From NCBI GenBank assembly GCA_020831825.1, contig JAFIFW010000002.1, positions 1 to 38,159 of the forward strand: a DNA stretch of 38,159 bases, written 5' to 3'. The translations under genes and the position numbers were made by a program. Numbering within the stretch: the stretch's first letter is position 1; each line of letters opens with the position of its first letter. The notes under the pieces were generated by a model. That model was not told where the DNA came from and ran no database searches. It worked only from the letters and a program-made list of their open reading frames with translations. Below, one piece after another: positions 1 through 7,158 of this stretch. This stretch comes from Methylophaga sp. (lineage in GTDB: Bacteria > Pseudomonadota > Gammaproteobacteria > Nitrosococcales > Methylophagaceae).

Positions 1-185
1 ATACCTACAAACATGACGGTACTCAGTACATCTCCGTCCTGTCAGGTATCGGTGGTTGGGCTGGTATCGGTATGGCTATCCCAAGTCTGGAAGATGACTC
101 TGACGGTCTGGGTGCAGTAGGTGCCTACCGTGCACTGTCTAGCTGGACAAGACTGGGTGGCGTACTGAGCGTATTCAGCCTGTAA
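1..185 (+). CDS. xoxF: Lanthanide-dependent methanol dehydrogenase XoxF, C-terminal end (partial)
   Basis: Only the last 60 codons are in the window, read in the frame starting at base 3 and ending with TAA at 183-185. The translation contains [15 protein letters not shown] and [19 protein letters not shown] and ends VFSL, which is the C-terminal signature of PQQ-dependent methanol dehydrogenase large subunits, closest to the XoxF type. XoxF oxidises methanol in the periplasm using PQQ and a lanthanide and passes electrons to a cytochrome c. The lanthanide-binding and active-site residues lie upstream of the window, so XoxF rather than MxaF is supported mainly by the tail sequence and by the adjacent xoxJ-type gene. 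A strong terminator follows it, so xoxJ may need its own promoter or readthrough. Confidence 0.88.
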   Translation, partial: TYKHDGTQYISVLSGIGGWAGIGMAIPSLEDDSDGLGAVGAYRALSSWTRLGGVLSVFSL

Positions 186-197
186 GACCTAAAGTGC

Positions 198-217
198 GTA
201 TATAGCTCGCTATATAC
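198..217. repeat. Short perfect hairpin after xoxF
   Basis: GTATATAG (198-205), loop CTCG, CTATATAC (210-217). This perfect 8-bp stem sits 13 bases after the xoxF stop and just before the real terminator. It has no T-run, so it is more likely an mRNA 3'-end stabiliser or processing element than a second terminator. Confidence 0.5.
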
Positions 218-235
218 AAACAGGTAAGACTAAAG

Positions 236-269
236 GCCCGGTATCTTTTGATACCGGGCTTTTTTATTT
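236..269 (+). terminator. Rho-independent terminator of xoxF
   Basis: GCCCGGTATC (236-245), TTTT loop, GATACCGGGC (250-259), followed by TTTTTTATTT. A perfect 10-bp GC-rich stem with a tetraloop and U-tract is a textbook intrinsic terminator, placed between xoxF and xoxJ. Confidence 0.93.
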
Positions 270-329
270 GAACTAAAATGGAGGCTGAGCAGTCTGTATT
301 TCTTTGATAAACCATAATAAGGAGAGAGA

Positions 330-1223
330 ATGAATAAAATGACTTGCTGGAAAACAACATTGGCGGGCATTCTTGGCGCTGTGACCCTGGGGGTGCAGGC
401 GGCGGATGTTGAGATAAAACCGTTGCGTGGCCAAGAGGTAGTTCGCGTCTGTGCGGATGCCTATAACCTGCCCTATTCAAACAGAGAGCTCGAAGGTTTT
501 GATAACAAGATCGCTGAAATCATTGGTGAAGAGCTCGGTCTGCCTGTCGAATATTATTGGTTTCCACAGCGTATGGGATTTGCCCGAAATACAATTAATC
601 GTCTAAACCCCGATACTGGCGGTTACATGTGCGACATTGCATTCAATATCCCGACCAAATCGGATATGTATCTGACTTCAGAGCCTTATTTCCGCTCAAT
701 TGAAGGCATGGTGTATCGCGCTGATGACGGTTATGAACTGAACACAATGGAAGATATTGCAAGAGTTAGTGAAGAACTGAGGCCCCTGAGAATTGGTATT
801 TTTGATAGGGCTCTGACCACAAAACCATTGATTGATCTGGGTCTGAGAGATCAGCTGACCTATTTTAATATCCAGCCAGGCGGCACAACTGATAATCCTG
901 GACGAACCCTGATTGGTCCAGAAAACTCAATTGCCAGTGGTGATCTGGATGTCGTCATGATTTGGGGGCCGATTGGTTCATATTTCGCCAATACGTCCAC
1001 TGATGTTCCGATGAATTTTGTGCCACTCAATGAGTTGACCGATCGGTATGTATTTGAGTTTTCTGCGGGCTTTCGTCGAGCCGACAAACGTTGGAGAGAT
1101 GTAGTCAATGCTATCTTTGAAAAACGCAAAGATGATATAGAAGCCATTCTCGCGGAGTATCACTTGCCATCGCTTGATAACGTTGTTCCTCAATCTGAAC
1201 GCCGCGTACGTGTATTTGAGTAA
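330..1223 (+). CDS. xoxJ: XoxJ/MxaJ-type periplasmic binding protein of methanol oxidation
   Basis: A 297-residue protein with a Sec signal peptide (about residues 1-24, ending GVQA before ADVE) and a solute-binding-protein fold. The mature part begins with VRVCADAYNLPYSN and EGFDNKIAEIIGEELG, typical of the extracellular solute-binding family 3 relatives called MxaJ or XoxJ. Two cysteines, in VRVCAD and GGYMCDIAFN, are conserved in this branch. XoxJ is encoded next to XoxF and is thought to help activate or assemble the dehydrogenase. The ATG at 330 has a strong Shine-Dalgarno (AAGGAGAG) about 7 bases upstream. The J rather than generic SBP assignment rests on the sequence and on its position directly after xoxF. 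No xoxG (cytochrome) follows in this window. Confidence 0.88.
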   Translation: MNKMTCWKTTLAGILGAVTLGVQAADVEIKPLRGQEVVRVCADAYNLPYSNRELEGFDNKIAEIIGEELGLPVEYYWFPQRMGFARNTINRLNPDTGGYMCDIAFNIPTKSDMYLTSEPYFRSIEGMVYRADDGYELNTMEDIARVSEELRPLRIGIFDRALTTKPLIDLGLRDQLTYFNIQPGGTTDNPGRTLIGPENSIASGDLDVVMIWGPIGSYFANTSTDVPMNFVPLNELTDRYVFEFSAGFRRADKRWRDVVNAIFEKRKDDIEAILAEYHLPSLDNVVPQSERRVRVFE

Positions 1224-1245
1224 TCAGCTCAACAATAAAACAAGC

Positions 1246-1280
1246 ATCGAGGCTACAGTGTTGTAGCCTCGATTATTTTT
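1246..1280. terminator. Bidirectional terminator between xoxJ and the DUF302 gene
   Basis: ATCGAGGCTACA (1246-1257), GTGT loop, TGTAGCCTCGAT (1262-1273): a perfect 12-bp stem followed by TATTTTT on the plus strand. It lies between convergent genes, and the stop codon of the minus-strand gene (1253-1255) is inside the stem. Confidence 0.85.
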
Positions 1281-1747
1281 ATGATGTTGCGGTTCATCCT
1301 GAGCGCAAATTCGCGCATTTCTGCAGAACCATAGTGCTCATCCATAAGTCTTGAGGCAACCTGAACGCCTTCATCTGACTCCCAGACGGCAATCTCACAA
1401 GACATCCTTGCCATCATCTGCATATCCATTCGCAATAATTCATGTGCGTAGCTGATATTGCAGAAATTTGTCACTGTTGCCAGTGGAAAGTCATCATGAC
1501 CTCGATCTCTGATTGCCTGACCAATATGACTGCGGTGAATGATTCTGTAATTGTATTCGGAGATGGCAATGTCCAGATTCATCAGCGTTTCTTCAAAATC
1601 ATAAGGACTGGCCACCTGATAGATTTCAGGATCAGAATTCACCTGTTCAGCCGAGCAGGCTGTGGTTAAAAACATAAAAAAAACACAGGCAAGAATCTTT
1701 GAGGCAGTTGAGATAGTCATAGTGTTGATCGGCTTTTTTTGATACAT
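1253..1747 (-). CDS. DUF302-like secreted protein, possible lipoprotein
   Basis: A 164-residue protein with a hydrophobic N-terminus ending FLTTACSAEQ, which could be a weak lipobox (T-T-A-C, without the usual Leu at -3) or a plain signal peptide. The body reads VASPYDFEETLMNLDIAISE, then a stretch with FCNISYAHELLRMD and later SCEIAVWES. This pattern matches the DUF302 family, a small alpha/beta fold whose function is not settled. The ATG at 1747 is used here; an ATG at 1720 gives a more standard signal peptide, and neither has a clear ribosome binding site. The gene is convergent with xoxJ and divergent from the next gene, so it is its own transcription unit. Confidence 0.7.
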   Translation of the reverse strand: MYQKKPINTMTISTASKILACVFFMFLTTACSAEQVNSDPEIYQVASPYDFEETLMNLDIAISEYNYRIIHRSHIGQAIRDRGHDDFPLATVTNFCNISYAHELLRMDMQMMARMSCEIAVWESDEGVQVASRLMDEHYGSAEMREFALRMNRNIIKIIEATTL

Positions 1748-1798
1748 TGAACGGTCAGAATATCATTAAAATAAAGTAAACATGAGAGGTAGGACACA

Positions 1799-2488
1799 GT
1801 GAAAAAACCATGGCTTTCAATGATGGCCGGATTGATGACGTTGTTTATCGGTCAGGCATCAGCGACAACAGGATTCTCAGAAATTAATAACGAGTTGTTT
1901 GACAAGGCTCATCTCAAAAATGTTATTGAACCAGGTACCTTGAGCTATGTATACAGAAAAGACAGCTTTCTGGAAGGCAGTCGTGAAGATACCATTGATG
2001 TAGATGTCACCAATATCCGCAACACAGGCAGAGCCGATACACATTTCAGGTTCTTCACCGGTGACCACAATCGCCCTTATGAGGACCGCCCGAATCAGCA
2101 GGGCAACGGCGTGTTTGTACTTTTCCTCGAATACGATATTTCAGAAATGGAACGACTGACTTCAGGAGACAGAAGCTATTTCCAACGCAGAATACGTTGG
2201 GCGTTTGCAGAAGGGGCTGATAAGAAAGCAGTTGAGATTGATTATAACGGCAAGAAAGTCCCAGGTTATCAATACACTATTCAGCCATATTTGAACGACC
2301 CGCAAAATAGTCGTTTCCCTCTCTATAAAGGCAAATATTATATCTTCACCATGTCTGAAGAAATTCCAGGTGAAATTTACCAGGTCAGGACTATAGTGCC
2401 CGATGGGCAGACCTGGCAAGAGGGTCAGCAGCCTTTGATTGAGCAGTCAATTACTTTTGTTGGCTTTGAACCCATGGCGGCAGAATAA
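1799..2488 (+). CDS. Secreted protein of unknown function beside the xox locus
   Basis: A 229-residue protein starting with GTG (spaced GAGAGG upstream) and a clear Sec signal peptide (residues 1-22, ending GQASA). I do not recognise the family. The mature part starts with a short helical stretch (INNELFDKAHLKNVI) and then looks mostly beta: TLSYVYRKDSF, IDVDVTNIRNTG, GVFVLFLEYDIS, YQYTIQPYLND, KYYIFTMSEEIPG, YQVRTIVPDG. Many Tyr, Phe and charged residues and no cysteines suggest a soluble periplasmic or outer-membrane-associated beta protein. It ends before a strong terminator and is probably monocistronic. Being near xoxF and xoxJ hints at a role in C1 metabolism, but nothing in the sequence proves it. 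Confidence 0.75.
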   Translation: MKKPWLSMMAGLMTLFIGQASATTGFSEINNELFDKAHLKNVIEPGTLSYVYRKDSFLEGSREDTIDVDVTNIRNTGRADTHFRFFTGDHNRPYEDRPNQQGNGVFVLFLEYDISEMERLTSGDRSYFQRRIRWAFAEGADKKAVEIDYNGKKVPGYQYTIQPYLNDPQNSRFPLYKGKYYIFTMSEEIPGEIYQVRTIVPDGQTWQEGQQPLIEQSITFVGFEPMAAE

Positions 2489-2515
2489 AAAAAGACCATA
2501 ATATCATCGTGACAT

Positions 2516-2552
2516 AAAAGCCGGCACAGTTCAAAAGCTGGCCGGCTTTTTT
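2516..2552. terminator. Bidirectional terminator
   Basis: AAAAGCCGGC (2516-2525) pairs with GCCGGCTTTT (2541-2550). Inside the loop, CAG (2527-2529) can pair with CTG (2538-2540). The T-run follows on the plus strand and the A-run precedes on the minus strand, which suits both the plus-strand gene ending at 2488 and the sspAB operon converging on it. Confidence 0.88.
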
Positions 2553-2563
2553 ATTGGTAGCCA

Positions 2564-2977
2564 TTACTTAACAATTTTCAGTGAGGGCTTTCTCTGCCTT
2601 GGCTTTGAAATCACTGTGCGATTTTCTTGACTGGTATCACTGTCAGGTTGGTCTGGTTCAGGTGAGTGATCATCAGGAAAAAACATACCTTCGTTATTTT
2701 CTTTGGCATAAATTGCCTGGACTGCTGCTACAGGAATAAACAGATCCATCGCTTTGCCCGCAAACCTTGCTGAAAAGCTTACCCACTCATTATCGAGTGT
2801 CAGGTCCTGCACGGCGTCTGGTGCGATATTCAGTACAATCCGGTTATCCCGGACATATTCTTTCGGAACCTGACAGCCTTCATGCCGGGTGTTGACTAAA
2901 AGGTAGGGCGTGGTCTGATTATCGACAAGCCATTCATAGATAGCGCGAATAAGATAGGGCTTTTGTGGTGTCATCAT
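2564..2977 (-). CDS. sspB: ClpXP protease specificity-enhancing factor SspB
   Basis: A 137-residue protein with the SspB N-terminal fold: KPYLIRAIYEWLVDNQTTPYLLVNT, then VLNIAPDAVQDLTLDNEWVSFSARFAGK and FIPVAAVQAIYAKENNEGMFF. SspB binds ssrA-tagged proteins and delivers them to ClpX. The acidic, Pro/Ser-rich linker (DDHSPEPDQPDSDTSQEN) and the basic-hydrophobic C-terminus ending SLKIVK match the flexible tail with the ClpX-binding XB peptide. The start overlaps the sspA stop, the usual sspA-sspB operon arrangement, so the two are co-transcribed. Confidence 0.95.
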   Translation of the reverse strand: MMTPQKPYLIRAIYEWLVDNQTTPYLLVNTRHEGCQVPKEYVRDNRIVLNIAPDAVQDLTLDNEWVSFSARFAGKAMDLFIPVAAVQAIYAKENNEGMFFPDDHSPEPDQPDSDTSQENRTVISKPRQRKPSLKIVK

Positions 2978-3594
2978 CAGCGAAATTGTTTTTCAGATTC
3001 ACTCAAACTGTTGACGAAACTGTCTCTGGCAAACAATCGATTTGCATAGTGTTCAATGGCCTTAGCCTTGGCAGGAAGTTTGACTTTGAGCGATGGCAAT
3101 CGCCACAACAAAGGTGCCAGTGCACAGTCAATCAAGGAAAATTCATCGCTCATGAAGTAATGGTGTTGTTCGAATACCGGCGAAAGTACAATTAAATCCT
3201 CGAGCAGCTGCTTGCGTGCTTTGCTGGCACGCGCATTTCGCGTTGAAACCAGATCAGGCCAGAGTGAATACCAGTCTCGATCTATCCGGTACAGCATAAG
3301 TTTCATTTGAGCTTTTTGTAACGGTTCTGCAGGCATCAAGGTTGGATGTGGAAAGCGATCTTCCAGGTACTCCATGATGATATTGCTGTTGAATAGAACG
3401 GATTCCTGTTCTACCAGTACTGGTGCCTCTCCATAAGGGGTTACGCTAGCTATCTGCTCAGGCCAGTGGTCGACAATTTGATGAATATCAACATCAACCC
3501 CTTTTTCAGCAAATACCAGTCTCACCTTGTGAGATTGAGGACAACCTGGAACAGAATAAAGACTGATTGATGATCGGTGATTGGCATTATTCAT
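2977..3594 (-). CDS. sspA: Stringent starvation protein A (GST-fold RNA polymerase-associated protein)
   Basis: About 205 residues from the ATG at 3592-3594; an upstream in-frame TTG at 3625-3627 would add 11 residues with no better ribosome binding site, so the ATG is preferred. The N-terminal thioredoxin-like domain (ISLYSVPGCPQSHKVRLVFAEKG) and the C-terminal helical domain (SDEFSLIDCALAPLLWRLPSL) are characteristic of SspA, as is IIMEYLEDRFPHPTLMP. SspA binds sigma70-RNA polymerase and adjusts transcription under starvation and acid stress. It lacks the catalytic residues of true glutathione transferases. It lies downstream of petC, as in many beta- and gammaproteobacteria, and may be partly transcribed from the pet operon. 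Confidence 0.93.
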   Translation of the reverse strand: MNNANHRSSISLYSVPGCPQSHKVRLVFAEKGVDVDIHQIVDHWPEQIASVTPYGEAPVLVEQESVLFNSNIIMEYLEDRFPHPTLMPAEPLQKAQMKLMLYRIDRDWYSLWPDLVSTRNARASKARKQLLEDLIVLSPVFEQHHYFMSDEFSLIDCALAPLLWRLPSLKVKLPAKAKAIEHYANRLFARDSFVNSLSESEKQFR

Positions 3595-3654
3595 GATGAA
3601 ATGCCTGTATGCTATGACCGTCGACAATGAAACACGAGGCCAGCATTAAGTGAC

Positions 3655-3699
3655 ACGGCGGTTGCATTGGCATCAGCAATGACATCAAGCAACCACCGT
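3655..3699. repeat. Imperfect inverted repeat between petC and sspA
   Basis: ACGGCGGTTGC (3655-3665) pairs with GCAACCACCGT (3689-3699) with one mismatch, and an inner CATTG/CAATG stem is possible. It lies in the petC-sspA gap with no T-run. It may act as an attenuator or mRNA processing hairpin. Confidence 0.45.
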
Positions 3700-3709
3700 T
3701 AGATTAGAT

Positions 3710-4420
3710 TTAGTGGACATCTTTCCAGTACGCACGCTTGAGCGGATACGCGACAAGGAAGAAAATAAACAGGTACAAGAGCACCCATTTACCGAGATCC
3801 AGTCGTTGCAGTTTCGACGGTTCACTGACATACGCGAGGAAATTAACCAGATCGCGAACCATCAAGTCATATTCACGGCTACTCAGATTACCTTGTGTTG
3901 CAGAGACAAGATTGCCGTCTGCATCTATAGCTTTGTACCCTTGCTGCTCCCAGAGTACATGAGGCATGGCAACATTGCTGAAAGCAAGATTGTTGGTACC
4001 CATGACGGTGCTGTCATCGAGGTAATAGGTGCGCAGGTAAGTGTACAACCAGTCAACACTGCGTGAACGTGCTATCACAGATAAATCAGGAGGTGTTACA
4101 CCAAACCATTTTTGAGCATCTTCTGCACGCATCGAGATAGTCATGGTGTCACCGATGGTATCGGTAACAAACATCAGATTCTGACGCACGATATCTTCGG
4201 ATAAGCCAAGATCCTTGGCCATTCGACTGTAGCGCATGAATGATGCCGCATGGCAGCCCATACAGTAGTTGACGAAAGTTTGTGCCCCGCGCTGCAACGA
4301 GGCCTGATCTCTCAGATTGATGTGCGCGGAATCAAGTTTCACGCCAGATGGAGCGGCAACTGCTTGACCAGACAATAGCCAGCCGAAGCTCAACAAAAAG
4401 GTAAATACGATGTGTTTCAT
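3710..4420 (-). CDS. petC: Ubiquinol-cytochrome c reductase, cytochrome c1 subunit
   Basis: A 236-residue protein with a signal peptide (cleavage near AVAA, residue 23), the covalent haem motif CMGCH (residues 53-57) and MPHVLWEQQG, which carries the probable axial Met. A single C-terminal membrane anchor (WVLLYLFIFFLVAYPL) precedes the basic tail. It is the cytochrome c1 of the bc1 complex, which takes electrons from the Rieske centre and passes them to periplasmic carriers. Its ATG overlaps the petB stop by 4 bases (ATGA), giving translational coupling in petABC. Confidence 0.96.
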   Translation of the reverse strand: MKHIVFTFLLSFGWLLSGQAVAAPSGVKLDSAHINLRDQASLQRGAQTFVNYCMGCHAASFMRYSRMAKDLGLSEDIVRQNLMFVTDTIGDTMTISMRAEDAQKWFGVTPPDLSVIARSRSVDWLYTYLRTYYLDDSTVMGTNNLAFSNVAMPHVLWEQQGYKAIDADGNLVSATQGNLSSREYDLMVRDLVNFLAYVSEPSKLQRLDLGKWVLLYLFIFFLVAYPLKRAYWKDVH

Positions 4421-5646
4421 TGGTCTGTCACCCTATCAGGCACTGGTTTATCTTTGTCGTACTTGGTATAGAACGGCATCAGAATAAAGAACGCAAAATA
4501 CAAAATGGTGAAAACTTGTGACATCACTGTGTAGGTAGGTGTTGCCGGCTGTGTGCCAAGGAATCCCAGCATAACAAAGGTAACAACGAATATGGCAAGG
4601 GCGGTTCGGAAATAAGGACCGCGGTAACGAACGGAACGTACAGGGCTCCGATCCAGCCATGGCAGCAGGAACAGCATCACAATGGCAAGACCCATAGCGG
4701 CTACACCCGGGAATGATGAACCTGCAACAGACGGTATTGCTCGCAGGATTGCATAGAAAGGAGTGAAATACCAGACAGGAACAATATGTTCAGGTGTTTT
4801 TAACGGGTCAGCCGGGACGAAGTTTGCATCTTCCAGGAACCAGCCACCGCCTTCTGGCATATAGAAAACAACCAGAGAGAACAAGAACAGGAATACAGTC
4901 AGCCCGACAATATCTTTCACTGTGTAGTACGGGTGGAAAGGAATGCCATCAAGTGGCTTGCCATTTTCATCCTTATATTTCTTGATTTCTACACCATCGG
5001 GGTTGTTAGAACCGACTTCATGCAGGGCAATAATATGCATGACGACAAGTGCCACAAGCACTAACGGAATGGCAATAACATGAAGGGCAAAGAACCTGTT
5101 TAGTGTCGCGTCAGCAACAACGAAGTCGCCGCGAATCCACAATGCCAAACTCTCGCCGACAAAGGGAACTGCACCGAATAGTGAAATGATAACCTGGGCT
5201 CCCCAGTAAGACATTTGACCCCATGGCAGCAGGTAACCCATGAAGGCTTCTGCCATCAGCGCCACGTAAATCAGCATGCCGAAGATCCACACCAGTTCGC
5301 GTGGCTGCTTGTAGGAGCCATACATCAGACCACGGAACATGTGCAGGTAAATCACGATAAAGAATGCTGATGCCCCCGTCGAATGCAGGTATCGAATCAG
5401 CCATCCCCACTGCACGTCACGCATGATGTATTCAACAGAGGCGAATGCCATGTCGGCATCCGGTTTGTAATTCATTGTCAGAAAAATTCCGGTGACAATT
5501 TGCAGCACCAGCAGAAACAGTGCCAGCGATCCAAAGAAGTACCAAAAGTTAAAATTTTTCGGGGCGTAGTATTCGGAAAGATGTTCACGCCACATCTTGC
5601 TTGCCGGGAAGCGGGCATCAATCCAGTTCATCATGTTGGCAAACAT
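4417..5646 (-). CDS. petB: Ubiquinol-cytochrome c reductase, cytochrome b subunit
   Basis: About 409 residues with eight predicted membrane helices. Cytochrome b markers are WYFFGSLALFLLVLQIVTGI, the RYLHSTGASAFFI haem-ligand helix, YGSYKQPRELVWI, GYLLPWGQMSYWGAQV and the Qo-site PVWYFTPFYAILRAIP. The Qo motif is PVWY rather than PEWY, a variant that I know from other proteobacterial petB proteins. The ATG at 5644-5646 shares one base with the petA stop (TGATG); a TTG one codon upstream is less likely. It carries the two b haems and the quinol-binding sites of the complex. Confidence 0.97.
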   Translation of the reverse strand: MFANMMNWIDARFPASKMWREHLSEYYAPKNFNFWYFFGSLALFLLVLQIVTGIFLTMNYKPDADMAFASVEYIMRDVQWGWLIRYLHSTGASAFFIVIYLHMFRGLMYGSYKQPRELVWIFGMLIYVALMAEAFMGYLLPWGQMSYWGAQVIISLFGAVPFVGESLALWIRGDFVVADATLNRFFALHVIAIPLVLVALVVMHIIALHEVGSNNPDGVEIKKYKDENGKPLDGIPFHPYYTVKDIVGLTVFLFLFSLVVFYMPEGGGWFLEDANFVPADPLKTPEHIVPVWYFTPFYAILRAIPSVAGSSFPGVAAMGLAIVMLFLLPWLDRSPVRSVRYRGPYFRTALAIFVVTFVMLGFLGTQPATPTYTVMSQVFTILYFAFFILMPFYTKYDKDKPVPDRVTDQ

Positions 5647-6242
5647 CAAGCGGCTCCTTCTGCACTTTCACCGACGATCACAACATCGTCACCCAGGAAG
5701 TGATAGGGCGGTACTTCCAGGTTGGTCGGAGCGGGAACGCCCTGAAATACACGGCCAGCCAGATCGAATCTGGAGCCGTGACATGGACAGAAGAATCCTC
5801 CCTTCCAGTTGGCTCCGAGGTCCGCAGGAGCAAGCTCTGGGCGGAAAGTAGGTGAGCAGCCAAGGTGGGTACAAATGCCGACCATTACCATCAGATCTTC
5901 ACGAATCGCTCGGGTTTCATTTTGAGCGTATTGTGGTTGTTGTGAGGCCTGCTTACTCAGTGGATCACGCAATTGGTCATTGAGTGCGGCCAAATCGGCA
6001 ATGATTTCCGGCGAGCGGCGAAACAGCCATACGGGTTTGCCACGCCACTCAACGGTCAGCAACTGACCGGGCTCCAATCTGCTGATGTCCACCCTGACAG
6101 GTGCACCAGCCGCTTCGGCTCTGGCACTCGGTGCCATTGAAGCTACAAATGGAATTGCAACTACTGCAGCTCCCGCACCCCCTACAACACTAGCAGCGGC
6201 GGTAAGAAATCGCCGTTTGCCGGTATCAATATCGCTACTCAT
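5646..6242 (-). CDS. petA: Ubiquinol-cytochrome c reductase, Rieske iron-sulfur subunit
   Basis: A 198-residue protein with a Tat-type N-terminus (KRRFLTAAASVVGGAGAAVV) that also forms the membrane anchor. The [2Fe-2S] ligands are in CTHLGC and CPCHGSRFD, two Cys-x-His boxes, with the structural cysteines of the ubiquinol type. It accepts electrons from quinol at the Qo site and hands them to cytochrome c1. The start ATG has an AGAGGG about 10 bases upstream. It is the first gene of petABC, and a promoter should lie between 6243 and the terminator at 6369. Confidence 0.97.
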   Translation of the reverse strand: MSSDIDTGKRRFLTAAASVVGGAGAAVVAIPFVASMAPSARAEAAGAPVRVDISRLEPGQLLTVEWRGKPVWLFRRSPEIIADLAALNDQLRDPLSKQASQQPQYAQNETRAIREDLMVMVGICTHLGCSPTFRPELAPADLGANWKGGFFCPCHGSRFDLAGRVFQGVPAPTNLEVPPYHFLGDDVVIVGESAEGAA

Positions 6243-6368
6243 CTGAAGCAGGCCCTCTGAATTTCAATAACTCAAGCGTTTTTATGATGAGGTCTAATCG
6301 CTTACTCACCACGAACGTGTTCTGAACAAACTCGGTGATTTTAACACAAGCTGAGCGCGCATGGATCA

Positions 6369-6397
6369 AAAAAGCCCGCGAAAAGTGCGGGCTTTTT
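6369..6397 (-). terminator. Terminator between pseudoazurin and petA
   Basis: AAAAAGCCCGC (6369-6379) and GCGGGCTTTTT (6387-6397) with a 7-base loop. It stops minus-strand transcription from the pseudoazurin gene before it enters petABC. The A/T symmetry would let it work on either strand. Confidence 0.88.
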
Positions 6398-6419
6398 GAA
6401 GCTTGGATTAACGAGCTGT

Positions 6420-6845
6420 TTAGTTGCCGAGGTGTGCGTCCAGTTGTCTCATCAGACGACGAGTTGCACCACGTGGATTGTTGGCAACGAGAGCATCGTA
6501 GTTGGTGGGTTCGCCAACGATGACTACACCACCCATGGCTGTACCCCAGTGCGGAGTACAGATGTAAAAATAAATTCCTTCTTTTTCGAAGGTATGGGTA
6601 TAGTTGTCACCCATTGATGAATGCCAAGGGGTTGCGCCCTCAGGGATGTAGCCTTCCAGTGACTGAGAGTCATGGCCTGCCATGTTAGTCCAAGTGATGG
6701 AGTCGCCGACAGCGATATTAACTACTGTAGGTTCAAATGTAGTCAATGTTGCTCTGACTGTATGGTTTTCAGAGGCCATTACTGCTGCTGAGAACATTGT
6801 TGATGCGCCAAAAACAGCAGCGATAGCAGTTTTACCGAATTTCAT
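6420..6845 (-). CDS. Pseudoazurin (blue copper electron carrier)
   Basis: A 141-residue cupredoxin with a signal peptide (about residues 1-24, ending AVMA). The type-1 copper ligands are all present: His58 in AGHDSQS, Cys96 and His99 in CTPHWGTAM and Met104, with the Cys+3 His and Cys+8 Met spacing of pseudoazurin. The DSITWTNMAGHD and YIPEGATPWHS segments match the same family. The helical C-terminus after the copper site (DALVANNPRGATRRLMRQ) is also typical. Pseudoazurin carries electrons in the periplasm, often from bc1 to reductases or oxidases. The ATG at 6843-6845 has a good GAGAGGA ribosome binding site; the upstream TTG in the same frame is rejected. It lies next to petABC. Confidence 0.92.
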   Translation of the reverse strand: MKFGKTAIAAVFGASTMFSAAVMASENHTVRATLTTFEPTVVNIAVGDSITWTNMAGHDSQSLEGYIPEGATPWHSSMGDNYTHTFEKEGIYFYICTPHWGTAMGGVVIVGEPTNYDALVANNPRGATRRLMRQLDAHLGN

Positions 6846-6903
6846 TATATTTCCTCTCAATTTTTTAGGTTATTTGACTCAGTGCGGGTTCAGTCTGTCA
6901 CAG

Positions 6904-6925
6904 CAAAACTGAACCAAAGCTGAAC
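6904..6925 (-). promoter_or_regulatory. Tandem 11-bp direct repeat upstream of pseudoazurin (candidate response-regulator site)
   Basis: On the minus strand, GTTCAGCTTTG and GTTCAGTTTTG lie back to back (plus-strand 6915-6925 and 6904-6914) and differ at one base. An 11-bp period is typical of OmpR/PhoB-family binding sites. A third GTTCAG in the opposite orientation is at 6888-6893. The pair lies about 60-80 bases before the pseudoazurin start. Confidence 0.45.
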
Positions 6926-7158
6926 GCAACCTGATGCCACTTTGATACAATTTTTGGAAATGGCGATGCCATATCAAACCTTGGATACTAACCCGAACGT
7001 TCTGTTATTGTCCAAAAAATATCATTCAGAACGGGTCTTGTGTCCTCAGACCAGCAGGGTAAAGTCAGCTGCCTTGGTCAATCAGCTGAATCGGTGAGAA
7101 TCACATCAAAAGAGCGGTTGTAAGGGTGTGTGAAATCACACACATGAAACGTGAAAAA
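6926..7158. other. Intergenic region between pseudoazurin and the ABC exporter
   Basis: No gene is evident. It holds an imperfect inverted repeat (ACCCGAACGTTCTG at 6991-7004 against CAGAACGGGT at 7027-7036). A small perfect hairpin, GTGTGTG (7126-7132) with CACACAC (7137-7143), lies just after the minus-strand exporter gene. The latter has no T-run, so calling it a terminator would be weak. Confidence 0.4.

Noticed and set aside
860..1193. Two minus-strand ORFs inside xoxJ
   Set aside because: Shadows of the xoxJ coding frame without signal, motif or ribosome binding site.
7126..7143. Hairpin after the ABC exporter gene as a terminator
   Set aside because: The stem is perfect but no T-run follows on the minus strand.
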